Shown here: in pieces, positions 8,241-15,696 of the stretch
Numbering within the stretch: the stretch's first letter is position 1
How the letters are laid out: each line of letters opens with the position of its first letter
DNA from: Sulfitobacter sediminilitoris
GTDB taxonomy: Bacteria > Pseudomonadota > Alphaproteobacteria > Rhodobacterales > Rhodobacteraceae
DNA length: 64,000 bases
Direction: 5' to 3'
Assembly (NCBI RefSeq): GCF_010667575.1
Contig: NZ_JAABNT010000003.1
Span: forward strand, 62,001 to 126,000
Notes under the pieces: generated by a model
Database searches by the model: none
Told to the model about the DNA's origin: nothing
The model's input: only the letters and a program-made list of their open reading frames with translations
Position numbers and translations under genes: made by a program

Positions 8241-8414
8241 ATGTCAGATGTTGATAATGCTTCAGCAGCTATGGCTCTCTTCGATGGTACTCAAGCAAGC
8301 ATCAACCAAGCTATGTCAGAAATAGACAACTGCTATGAGCAAGCACTGGACACAACCAACGGCGAGTTCCTGATGCAGGTGGTTGGTGTGCTAGACGATC
8401 CATTCACTGCATAG
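8241..8414 (+). CDS. Small hypothetical protein
   Basis: A possible 57-residue protein starting at ATG 8241 after an AAAGG stretch; the frame is open back to a TTG at 8154, which would overlap the pentapeptide gene. I recognise no family. Its last 18 residues (NGEFLMQVVGVLDDPFTA) recur, with two changes at the very end, at the end of the short chimeric frame at 10654-10797, and the DNA is nearly identical over 48 bases (8358-8405 and 10741-10788). It may be the tail of a once larger gene rather than a working small gene. Confidence 0.35.
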   Translation: MSDVDNASAAMALFDGTQASINQAMSEIDNCYEQALDTTNGEFLMQVVGVLDDPFTA

Positions 8415-8609
8415 AGCGTCCTGAGGGGCTGATTTTTGGGGTGTCTTGATGCGCTGGCGGGGGTGCCTACAGAGCCTCTACGGTCATATTGATGTTCGGA
8501 AAGCTGCTGGCAACTCAGGTTCGTATGGGCAAAATTTGCTGTCATTGATTTCTGGATGTAGGTCAGAAGGTGGGCTTTTCGGCGGACAGCTATCTGGCAA
8601 ACCAGATCG

Positions 8610-9152
8610 TCACCCTTCCCGGGCAAGAAAAGCCTTGATCTCACGTAGAAGCATGCTGTCTCTGACGCGATGGAAAACTAAGTCCAAGCCGCCGTCTGTT
8701 AGGGTACGGTGGTATTCTTGCATCTCATACTCACCCTCTTCTGTAATGAAGAGAGAATATGTTGAGAATGTATCATCTCTGAACCGGGCCCAAACAAATG
8801 GCTCACCATTCAGAGGATTGAGAGGCTTACGTTTGCCGAAGATGTCTACCTTCATGGCGGAGCTATAGATTCCCTCGCGCGGGCTGGGAAAGAACTCAAT
8901 TGTATAGGTCGCCTCCTTTATTCGCCCATCTTTCCTGTGAGTTACGGAGGTCCAACTAAGCGTGAAACCATCTTTGTTCGGCGTGATCGTGGTACTCAAG
9001 TCTCGGCGCTGTTTCTCATCGTTGGATATGAACTCAGCGTTGCCAGTGTAGGTCCCGGCAAACCTGTCCACGTCTGCGGCATAAGCAATGCTGGAAAAAA
9101 TGAAAACAAAGAGAAAAGGCAGGGCACGAAGGCCAACGACAGATAATTTCAT
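8610..9152 (-). CDS. Exported hypothetical protein
   Basis: A 180-residue protein if started at the ATG complementary to 9150-9152, which gives a clean signal peptide (MKLSVVGLRALPF through AYA); the frame is open 26 codons further upstream but that N-terminus is implausible. The mature part alternates strands and charged turns (DRFAGTYTGNAEFIS, TEEGEYEMQEYHR) and looks like a small beta-rich periplasmic protein, but I recognise no family. It faces the pentapeptide gene and has about 195 bases of unexplained sequence downstream. Confidence 0.6.
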   Translation of the reverse strand: MKLSVVGLRALPFLFVFIFSSIAYAADVDRFAGTYTGNAEFISNDEKQRRDLSTTITPNKDGFTLSWTSVTHRKDGRIKEATYTIEFFPSPREGIYSSAMKVDIFGKRKPLNPLNGEPFVWARFRDDTFSTYSLFITEEGEYEMQEYHRTLTDGGLDLVFHRVRDSMLLREIKAFLAREG

Positions 9153-9286
9153 GAAGTTAGTGTACGCGAAAAGTTTGATCCTGTCAGCACAGCATTGGCT
9201 CTCATCAAGGACATGTGAGCTAATCGCCAAGAATCGAACACCGACGTAGTCAGGGATTTGCTATCCGTTGATATAAGTCAGCTGGT

Positions 9287-9535
9287 TTACTTGTCTTCGA
9301 CGTGACGAAAGAGCGGTACCTTGCGGTATTCTGCTACAGCCTTCTGGACATGCTCTCGGTAAGCTTCGCTGGAGGCACTTTCTTTGAGCGACGCTGTCAT
9401 TAGGGGGCCGTAGTAGCCTCTGATCCTCAAGCTCCCGGGGACCTCTGCAATCTCTGCTGACGTATAGAAGTCGCTTGCTATCCTCGCGTGATACCTTCCG
9501 AGCGCTGTTTCCATCTCTTCAAATGTATCGGACAT
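9287..9535 (-). CDS. Small hypothetical cytoplasmic protein
   Basis: An 82-residue acidic, helical protein with a good AGGAGG ribosome-binding site eight bases before its ATG, which is the main reason to accept it. No signal peptide, membrane segment or known domain is visible. It lies upstream of the exported gene at 8610-9152 on the same strand with a gap of about 130 bases, so they may share a transcript. Function not recognised. Confidence 0.55.
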   Translation of the reverse strand: MSDTFEEMETALGRYHARIASDFYTSAEIAEVPGSLRIRGYYGPLMTASLKESASSEAYREHVQKAVAEYRKVPLFRHVEDK

Positions 9536-9738
9536 GAAAAACCTCCTCTTCCGTATCTTGCGGCCATTCTAACGGGGTATGCTCCATCTCAAACCCCTTT
9601 CTGCAATAGCTGCTGATCAAACCGAGACCACCCTTGCATGACGACCGTGCAATTGGTTGGCCTATGAGATGACAGATTGGATCGAAGGTTTTTCACGCAG
9701 ACTAACTACGGTCATCGCTGCCTGCTCTGGAGAGGAGG

Positions 9739-9912
9739 ACAGCCCATTGCCTCCGTCACACCATGAGAGACCGTCTGAGAGCCGTAGAATGTCCGAGTGA
9801 CCTTATAGACCAGATCGGGGGGTGGAGGACTGTTGGGGGCGTAGGGGTGAGCTATGGGAGGGGGTACGCGGTGGAGCAGGTCAGGGAATGGCTGCAGGAG
9901 GTCTGCCTTTGA
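9739..9912 (+). pseudogene. Fragment of a tyrosine integrase (C-terminal part)
   Basis: Reading from ACA at 9739 to TGA at 9910 gives TAHCLRHTMRDRLRAVECPS, then DLIDQIGGW and a Gly/Tyr-rich tail ending in EWLQEVCL. This is the HxxR box and end of a phage-type integrase common in Rhodobacteraceae, distinct from the P4-type gene at 6256. There is no upstream catalytic domain or start, so it is the relic of an older insertion or of a recombination event. Confidence 0.7.
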
Positions 9913-9916
9913 GGCT

Positions 9917-9991
9917 GTGTGCAGCTACTACGACCCTAACTGGCAGTTTGAGCAAACGGTTGAGGAGGCCGAGGCATCCGATTGCCGATGA
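9917..9991 (+). pseudogene. Fragment of a P4-type integrase C-terminus
   Basis: Twenty-four codons reading VCSYYDPNWQFEQTVEEAEA before a stop. They resemble the C-terminal tail of the integrase at 6256-7602 (HRYYDPDWEHQRDVDAAIAQ). Nothing upstream belongs to it, so this looks like the cut-off end of a related integrase gene, lying directly after the other integrase fragment. Confidence 0.5.
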
Positions 9992-10021
9992 AGGAACGCG
10001 CAGCCGTTCGCTTGTGCTTGT

Positions 10022-10495
10022 CTAAGAAGCCTTTTTGATTTTTTTCAAGGCTAAAGACGCCAATTTGGCCTGCGCATCCACCTTCTTCGTGGAAATCAAA
10101 GCGGACTTCTTTAGATTATTCAACGCCTTTTTATGCTTTGCATCTTTGCACACCTTTAATTGTGCGTCGCATTTTTTTGTTATATTTTTCATAATTAATG
10201 AATACTTTTTAGAGTTTTTTTCCAATTTTTCTGTCTCAGCAGCGATCATTTTTTCATCGAGCTCGCCTTTCGCCTTGTTCGCAACGGCTTGAAGTTTATA
10301 CGCCATAAGTACTGCTGTGGCAGCTAGGCCAATCCCGGCTGATACTGGTTTAAGATCGCTAATTTCTGATTTAAATTGATCCGCAAAAAAAGTTGTTTTG
10401 TATAACAAATCTACTGTATCTTCAGCTGCACTGGTGGCCTTAGTGCTCTTTAGGGCAGAGGCGAACTTCGCCGCAATCTTCGCCTTGATGCTCAT
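10022..10495 (-). CDS. Lysine-rich protein with one hydrophobic segment
   Basis: A 157-residue basic protein if started at the ATG complementary to 10493-10495 (GGAG about 10 bases upstream); thirteen further codons are open before that. Residues about 52-70 (GIGLAATAVLMAYKLQ) form the only hydrophobic stretch. The remainder is helical and lysine-rich, with a C-terminal half dominated by Lys, Ala and Leu. The gene is unusually AT-rich even for the island, pointing to a separate origin. No family recognised; a membrane-associated or nucleic-acid-binding helical protein is plausible. Confidence 0.55.
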   Translation of the reverse strand: MSIKAKIAAKFASALKSTKATSAAEDTVDLLYKTTFFADQFKSEISDLKPVSAGIGLAATAVLMAYKLQAVANKAKGELDEKMIAAETEKLEKNSKKYSLIMKNITKKCDAQLKVCKDAKHKKALNNLKKSALISTKKVDAQAKLASLALKKIKKAS

Positions 10496-10653
10496 CTCAT
10501 TATCGCTCCAACAAGACTTTTGCGACGTCAACATTTTCTTACTCTATTTAAACGATTGCATCGATTAAAGCCATTTTCAAGCCATTTTTATGGTTTGAGC
10601 TTAGGTGTTCCATCCCGGATGATCATGTTTCCCCTCGGCGATCAGCACTGCTC

Positions 10654-10797
10654 ATGGACAGATCGGTTCTGAGAGACTTCAAGGGGCTCACAGCCCATTG
10701 CCTGCGGCACACCATGAAGGCCCAGCCTCTGGACCCAACAAATGGGGAGTTCCTGATGCAGGTGGTTGGTGTACTCGACGATCCCTTCTCGGTCTGA
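10654..10797 (+). pseudogene. Chimeric remnant: integrase box joined to repeated tail
   Basis: Forty-seven codons beginning MDRSVLRDFKGLTAHCLRHT, which is the HxxR box region of a tyrosine integrase like the fragment at 9739. After about 12 more codons it switches to NGEFLMQVVGVLDDPFSV and a stop, the same tail as the small gene at 8241-8414. The join suggests deletion or recombination between an integrase gene and another gene. About 220 bases on the right (10798-11019) hold no supported gene. Confidence 0.55.
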
Positions 10798-11019
10798 CCC
10801 ACAGTCCGCCCGTACAGCCACGGAGAGAGTCACTGAAAGCAATCTTGGATTTTCATGGGGGTTCTCCCCACCGGAGAGCACCTGGAGGCGCTTAGAGAGA
10901 GTCCTATTGAGCGAGATGGGGTTCTCTAATGATAGTGCATCTTAACAGTTGAGTCTTCCCGCTTCTTCTTAATAGCCAGTTGTGCTATCTCTAGGTGACA
11001 ACAGCTGAAGGGAAAGATT

Positions 11020-11316
11020 ATGACCGTAGTAGATGTTAAGGCATTAAGTCCTGCAGAGAGAGAAAAGCTCAAGAAAGAAATTCTGCGGGTCGAGGAAGAG
11101 GAAAAGAACGCCTACAAGACTGAGTTCGTGGATAACGTTGTGAAGTTGGCTATCGATAAGGGTGTTCGCTGGAGTGAAGCAGTAGCTTTGCTTCAGGATT
11201 ACAAACCGGACACTGATGCAAAGGCAAAGAAGATGGGGTTTGGTTTCAAAGGTAAGAATAAAGAAGGGAAGACCGTCTACTACGTCAGGAAGATGAAGGG
11301 TGCTACAGAGCTTTAG
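11020..11316 (+). CDS. Small charged protein upstream of helicase
   Basis: A 98-residue protein with a purine-rich ribosome-binding site (AAGGGAAAG). The N-terminal half is a charged helix (LSPAEREKLKKEILRVEEEE); the middle (WSEAVALLQDY) looks like part of a small helical fold; the C-terminus (KMGFGFKGKNKEGKTVYYVR) is basic and glycine-rich, as in nucleic-acid-binding tails, faintly recalling H-NS-type C-termini. I cannot assign a family. The helicase gene begins 53 bases downstream on the same strand, so the two are probably cotranscribed and may act together. Confidence 0.65.
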   Translation: MTVVDVKALSPAEREKLKKEILRVEEEEKNAYKTEFVDNVVKLAIDKGVRWSEAVALLQDYKPDTDAKAKKMGFGFKGKNKEGKTVYYVRKMKGATEL

Positions 11317-11369
11317 TAGTATTTTTCTTACATGTAGAGTTGTTTGAATTAGCCCTTTAGGGGATCACA

Positions 11370-13169
11370 TTGACTATGAACCTATTCGACGAAGCCATAG
11401 CCCGCAGAAGGAATGAGAAAGGCGGTCTAGACTGGCTATCAGACTGGCAGGTTAACTCTGCAAACATGACGGCCTCTGCAATCATTATTATGGCTGAGGG
11501 CTTTGAGACTGGCCCTTTGTACGTCCCGATGCCAACAGGCTCAGGTAAGACAACTGGAGCAATCTGGGGGATCATACGCTTCGCAAAAGATTTCCCAGAC
11601 CAGCGCCTTTGCTTCATGACGCTCTACAAAGACTCAGTCGATGAGGTCTACAAATCGTTAGTTGAGGAGCTGGGAAACGATGTTGTTGGTCATTACCATG
11701 GCGATGCAGCGGTTGACAAAGATGATGAGCTTGCAAAACGCATAATCGTCCTGACGCACCAGTTCATACAGTATAATCAAGGGGCGCTAGATGATCGTGA
11801 TCTGTTTGTTGTCGATGAGGCGATCTATGCCACCGGTGAAGCCACTTTGAAGCTTGAGCACTTCAATCAGGCTAGGTCTTGGGCCACCAGCCATAACATT
11901 TATCCCGACGAGTTCACTAAGCTAGCTAACTTCGCAAATGAGCTGGACCGTCAGCTTCAAGATAGTGACAAGAAATACATAGCCGCATCAAGAAGCGGTG
12001 ACCTTAGCTGGGCGCAGACCATAGCCTTTGACTTGAAGCTTACTGATTACTCACAGACGACTGCTTATCGCGGAGTACTGGTAGCCAACCAGAGGTTTTG
12101 TGAAGCCCTTCTTCAGGGACTGGTTTTCCTGTCAAGAGGGAATATTGACCGTGACCGTTACGACCCTATCTACTCGGCTGCGGTTCTAGGCATTCCTAAT
12201 TTAGAAAAGACAATCGTATTAAGTGCTACTGGAGGCATGGTTTACGATATTGCTGGTTCGTTTAAGCAAGATAGTCAATCCAAAGCCTATTGGGCGCCAC
12301 CTAGTTATGAGCAGCTTAAACTAGTGCACCTCTCTGGTCCTGATCTCCCTCCCTATTACGACTCTTGGATAGGACAAGATAAGAAAGACAAAGTGGTTCG
12401 CTATATCGATTGGGTTTTGTCTAATGTCAAAGAAGACACGATCTACATGACAATGCCCAAGAAGGTTCTGGACGGATGTCTTCGAGACTATCTCGGACAG
12501 CTAACTAAGGGTGAACTGGAATATCCAATCTCGGTGACCAAACACGGGAAGCAGATCAAGGTGTCCCACCATGCAAGGTCTGTTGGCTCAAATGCCTTCG
12601 CTGAGTGCAAAGCTGTGGTCTATCTCTGGGACAATCATCTGCCTCAGGATGCGGCTGTTCGACGCTTCCATACGCTAGCCAATGAAGAGATCACGGACAA
12701 AGCTCTTGAAGAAGCAAATAAGCGCAGGCTGGTGGGCAACTACGAGCGCATCAGGGAAGCACAGTACATCGACAACATGATGCAGCAGATAGGCCGAGGG
12801 AGTGTACGGAACATAGATAAGAATGCTGTAGCAGGGGAGATGACAGCCTACGTCCACACCACGGCAGACAGGTTCATTAGACTTGCAGTGCAATACCGAG
12901 ATTGTGAGACAGATGTTCTAGAATATGAAGGACAGGAGACAGGAGAGCCGACCGGGAGGATTGATCGCATCGTCTGGTACTTGAAACAACAGAACAGAAG
13001 AGCAGATGTGCCACTCTCAGAGGTTCAAGAGGCTCTCAATTTCAACATACGAGATTATAAGAACGGTCTACAAAACAGTTTAGACCTCCAGATGCTAGGT
13101 TATAGGTTTGAGCCGGGAAAGAAAGGCAAAGGGAATCAAGGTAAGTTTGTTTGGACTAGAGACAACTAA
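11370..13169 (+). CDS. Superfamily 2 helicase-like ATPase
   Basis: A 599-residue protein. The start is TTG 11370 or ATG 11376; the AGGGG site fits the TTG better. Visible motifs are Walker A PTGSGKTT (residues 55-62), the DEAx box VVDEA (147-151), motif III-like SATGG (285-289), and motif VI QQIGRGSVR (472-480). A segment of about 130 residues lies between the DEAx box and motif III, and the last 70 residues look like a winged helix (PLSEVQEALNFNIRDYKNGL). I see no nuclease, methyltransferase or primase motif. In this island it could serve replication of the excised element or defence; neither is shown. It is the largest cargo gene and looks intact. Confidence 0.85.
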   Translation: MTMNLFDEAIARRRNEKGGLDWLSDWQVNSANMTASAIIIMAEGFETGPLYVPMPTGSGKTTGAIWGIIRFAKDFPDQRLCFMTLYKDSVDEVYKSLVEELGNDVVGHYHGDAAVDKDDELAKRIIVLTHQFIQYNQGALDDRDLFVVDEAIYATGEATLKLEHFNQARSWATSHNIYPDEFTKLANFANELDRQLQDSDKKYIAASRSGDLSWAQTIAFDLKLTDYSQTTAYRGVLVANQRFCEALLQGLVFLSRGNIDRDRYDPIYSAAVLGIPNLEKTIVLSATGGMVYDIAGSFKQDSQSKAYWAPPSYEQLKLVHLSGPDLPPYYDSWIGQDKKDKVVRYIDWVLSNVKEDTIYMTMPKKVLDGCLRDYLGQLTKGELEYPISVTKHGKQIKVSHHARSVGSNAFAECKAVVYLWDNHLPQDAAVRRFHTLANEEITDKALEEANKRRLVGNYERIREAQYIDNMMQQIGRGSVRNIDKNAVAGEMTAYVHTTADRFIRLAVQYRDCETDVLEYEGQETGEPTGRIDRIVWYLKQQNRRADVPLSEVQEALNFNIRDYKNGLQNSLDLQMLGYRFEPGKKGKGNQGKFVWTRDN

Positions 13170-13387
13170 AATAAGTGGGCGGCTCTATCTTCAGATATTT
13201 TTTCCTTAATGCATACTTAGACAAGTAATACCCTCTTAGTGAGATATGCATTTAGGTTCTTCCAAGAGGTCCGCCCCCTAGGTTTATATCTTCTTCTCTT
13301 TTATCTCTTGTCTTATTAAAAAAGGAAAGAAAGAACTACGGGATAGGGCCGCTCTAGTATTTTAGAAGAACCAAGGACAGCCTGAAG

Positions 13388-13483
13388 TTTCGGCTTAGGG
13401 GGCCGTTATTGTGACAAAGTGCTATAAGATACTATAGGAAGTTGTCACATTAAGAGACAAGAAGACGGTACTGTAAGCCGAAA
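13388..13483. repeat. Nested inverted repeats downstream of helicase
   Basis: An outer perfect 10-bp inverted repeat, TTTCGGCTTA at 13388-13397 and TAAGCCGAAA at 13474-13483, encloses a second dyad: GTGACAA at 13411-13417 with TTGTCAC at 13442-13448, inside which CTATA and TATAG again pair around a 6-base centre. An AT-rich stretch (about 13295-13330) lies just to the left. The 353-base gap between the convergent helicase and CDGSH genes (13170-13522) is long for two stop-to-stop neighbours and contains no T-run that would make this a simple terminator. It could be an origin, an operator cluster or a structured RNA. Confidence 0.55.
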
Positions 13484-13522
13484 TCTAACTCCATTGGACA
13501 TACCAGTAGTCTCGCCCTTTGG

Positions 13523-13762
13523 TCAGAGCTTCGAGTGACTTCCGTCGCATAGCGGTGACTTGCCTGAAGCCTTACACCCACAGAAGAACACCTTCCCATC
13601 TTTTTCTGCAGTGTATTTGACCGGCGTGAAGTCTGTCCCCTTGTGGCTCCCATCACAGAAAGGCTGGTTGCTGCTCTTCCCACAGGCACACCAGAAGTAG
13701 TTCTTACCGGCTTCGACTTCAGTTGGGTAGGGGGCTTTCTGGGCGATCTCTGGCTCTGACAT
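13523..13762 (-). CDS. CDGSH-type iron-sulfur protein
   Basis: A 79-residue protein with two complete CDGSH motifs: CACGKSSNQPFCDGSH and CGCKASGKSPLCDGSH. Each supplies three Cys and one His for a redox-active 2Fe-2S cluster, so one chain should hold two clusters like the short bacterial members of the mitoNEET family. No signal or membrane segment is present. Its start lies five bases after the stop of the coiled-coil gene, so they form a two-gene unit. Electron transfer or redox sensing is the family role; the partner is unknown. Confidence 0.9.
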   Translation of the reverse strand: MSEPEIAQKAPYPTEVEAGKNYFWCACGKSSNQPFCDGSHKGTDFTPVKYTAEKDGKVFFCGCKASGKSPLCDGSHSKL

Positions 13763-13767
13763 GTTTC

Positions 13768-14202
13768 TTATTTCCCAAGCTTCGCTACTATCGCTTCCAG
13801 TGCGGTTAGTCGCATATCCAAACGCTGCTTCTCAAACTGCTTCATCCTTTCATCGGCATATTTTTCACCCTCCTTGCGTGCTTTTTCGTATTCTTTAGAC
13901 GCCTCCTTTTCATAGGCCTTGTCACGCTTCTCTTGGAGTTCAATCCGTCTTTCGGTTGCTTTCATCCGCTCAAAACTGGTCTGCTGTCCTCGCTCCATCT
14001 CTCGGGCTAGCTTATTAAAGTGGACGTCCGTCAACTTTTCGAGGTCTTTGGCACTGGTGAGGCTATCAGCGAGTACCTTTCCTCGTTCCTCGACGAATTT
14101 CAGGCGCCGTTCCATGTCTCCGAGGGTTTTCGAAATCAACTTTAGCTGTTTTTCGACTTCCTTGAACTGTTTCTCAACCTCTTTATCCATCTTGGGTGGC
14201 AT
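13768..14202 (-). CDS. Coiled-coil protein
   Basis: A 144-residue, highly charged protein predicted to be almost entirely helical, with heptad-like spacing from about residue 8 (VEKQFKEVEKQLKLISKTL) to the C-terminus (LDMRLTALEAIVAKLGK). A GGAG ribosome-binding site lies nine bases before the ATG. It has no recognisable enzyme domain. It is the first gene of a minus-strand pair with the CDGSH protein, to which it may serve as a scaffold; that is inference. Confidence 0.65.
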   Translation of the reverse strand: MPPKMDKEVEKQFKEVEKQLKLISKTLGDMERRLKFVEERGKVLADSLTSAKDLEKLTDVHFNKLAREMERGQQTSFERMKATERRIELQEKRDKAYEKEASKEYEKARKEGEKYADERMKQFEKQRLDMRLTALEAIVAKLGK

Positions 14203-14271
14203 GTGCGCTTACTCCAAATCTTTGAACTTATTGGACAACCCTAAGGGCTTGGAAATATTGCTAGTCTAGAC

Positions 14272-14415
14272 CTAACTTCGCGCTTCATCTAGGGCAGCAA
14301 AAGACAGGTCTGATAACAACCCTTCCTCGACCTGACTGTAGTGGCGGTAATTGAACAGTTGTACACCTTGCCTCAGTAGCACAATATTTGGGACACAGTG
14401 GTATGCAACGGACAA
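14272..14415 (-). CDS. Possible 47-residue protein
   Basis: An open frame from TTG (complement of 14413-14415) to TAG at 14272, reading MSVAYHCVPNIVLLRQGVQL and then FNYRHYSQVEEGLLSDL. The composition looks protein-like, but there is no ATG and a stop lies only a few codons upstream. It could be a tiny gene upstream of the coiled-coil gene or the end of a lost one. No family recognised. Confidence 0.25.
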   Translation of the reverse strand: MSVAYHCVPNIVLLRQGVQLFNYRHYSQVEEGLLSDLSFAALDEARS

Positions 14416-14846
14416 GAAGTAATGGGCCTAGCTAAAATTCTCATTCATTCTCATATGTTTAGTGCAAAGCTCAAAAAATAGCCGTTTTGTGAATGGCTTT
14501 GAAAGCAAAGGCAAAAATCCGCTTATGGATCATTTGTCCGCAGACTTATCCACAAGTTCTGTGGAGGCAATAATTCTTGCTTTGTGATCCAATCGGGTGC
14601 AGCCCAACGGGAATCACGGAGCATACCTCGCAGACCTAGACACCTACCGCAGGAGGAACTGGATCGAACTCTCGAACAAGCAGCAAAGCAAATTCCGGAA
14701 ACTGTCGCGGCGGTTCACAGGTTTTGGATGGAGCATTGACGGATCATGTTCAATCCATCTGTTTGTCACATTTTTGCCCCTAATCGCATGTAAGTCTCAC
14801 TTGCAGCGCGAAAGAACACAGAAATTCATTGCAGGAATAAGTTAAA
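14416..14846. other. Stretch with no firmly supported gene
   Basis: A GTG-initiated open frame of 82 codons runs from 14597 to 14845 and stops two bases before the microprotein gene at 14847, which would allow translational coupling. Its composition is unconvincing and I recognise no domain. Nothing else is visible here. Confidence 0.4.
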
Positions 14847-14987
14847 GTGCAAGGCCGAAGCTACAAAGTCCCTTACGATGATCCTTTGCCAGACACTGAT
14901 GGCAGAAAGCTTTCGCAGCTAGCGTGGCGCATCGGTGCGATCTGTGCGGTGTCACTGTTGCTAGCTTATCTTATTCTCTGGTCTTAG
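14847..14987 (+). CDS. Single-TM microprotein (unit 1)
   Basis: A 46-residue protein with a GTG start and an AGGA site about 11 bases upstream. After a polar, acidic N-terminus (YKVPYDDPLPDTDGRK) comes one hydrophobic segment at the C-terminus (AICAVSLLLAYLILW), so it should be tail-anchored in the membrane. A hairpin at 15067-15093 follows; a second microprotein of the same size and layout, with a similar hairpin, lies 315 bases downstream. Confidence 0.45.
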   Translation: MQGRSYKVPYDDPLPDTDGRKLSQLAWRIGAICAVSLLLAYLILWS

Positions 14988-15057
14988 CTTAACCGAACAA
15001 GAATTTGTAAGGTATATATAGGAATCTGTTCGAATAACGGATCACCTTAGCCCGCCC

Positions 15058-15095
15058 AAAAAGAAACCCCCGAGGCTCACGGAACCAGGGGGGCT
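15058..15095 (-). terminator. Minus-strand hairpin with T-run (unit 1)
   Basis: Five C-G pairs (CCCCC at 15067-15071 with the G-run 15088-15093), a small internal mismatch, then GG/CC pairs. On the minus strand the hairpin is followed by TTTCTTTTT, as in an intrinsic terminator. No minus-strand gene longer than a few codons lies immediately upstream of it (15100-15300), so the transcript it ends is unknown. Confidence 0.55.
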
Positions 15096-15301
15096 AATCA
15101 GGTAGAGATAGCTGACGGTACATCGGTCTTGGGTTCATTACTAGCCCTTGTTACTGTTGGACATAACGTTTCCAAACAGATCAACTCAGCCCCAAGAAAG
15201 CCCCAATCTCAGCAAGCTTAAACCCAAGTTTCGCCCAGTTCTCGCCTTATTTGACGTTCAATATGAAGATGCTCGTCACAGTCTGCCAACTGGAATCGAT
15301 T

Positions 15302-15445
15302 ATGTCTGCTCGAAAATATCCTGCACCTCAGGTTTCAACGTCCTTGTCTAAGAAAGCTTTAGAAGAACGGAATAGGTCTCAAGCGTTTCTGTCCATACTT
15401 GCTGTATTGCTCGTCATTTTCTTTCTAGCGATTGCCGTGCTCTAA
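15302..15445 (+). CDS. Single-TM microprotein (unit 2)
   Basis: A 47-residue protein started at ATG 15302; the frame is open further upstream but that adds an implausible leader. The N-terminal half is basic and polar (SKKALEERNRSQ) and the C-terminal 18 residues are a strong membrane segment (FLSILAVLLVIFFLAIAVL). It has the size and layout of unit 1 and is likewise followed by a CCCCC/GGGGG hairpin. No family recognised; small membrane toxins, holin-like peptides or regulators are all possible. Confidence 0.5.
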   Translation: MSARKYPAPQVSTSLSKKALEERNRSQAFLSILAVLLVIFFLAIAVL

Positions 15446-15475
15446 GCGGGTAGCGGATTACTTCTGGGGCGCGCC

Positions 15476-15516
15476 AAAAATACCCCCTAGGCTCAATCGT
15501 GAGAACCATGGGGGCT
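15476..15516 (-). terminator. Minus-strand hairpin with T-run (unit 2)
   Basis: CCCCC at 15483-15487 pairs with GGGGG at 15510-15514, with an internal 2x2 mismatch and then further pairs, the same plan and much of the same sequence as the hairpin at 15067-15093. On the minus strand it is followed by TATTTTT. It could end the transcript of the lysine-rich gene at 15697-16140, whose stop is about 180 bases upstream. Confidence 0.6.
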
Positions 15517-15696
15517 GAGAGGAAGCAGCGTCGGTGGTAGAATTCAGGTTCATTGCGGCAATGAGTGCCGAAGAGTCAGCGGGTGTCTTTGCGCATGAAG
15601 CAAAAACGCATCACCTAACTCAGTGCGCATCTTATAGATCCAATATCTCAACCGGGATGTACTGGCCGAACGGGGCATTGGCACATGCATTCCTTG

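Noticed and set aside
14597-14845. 82-codon GTG open frame before the first microprotein
   Set aside because: Unconvincing composition and no good ribosome-binding site; kept only as a note because it stops two bases before the microprotein start.
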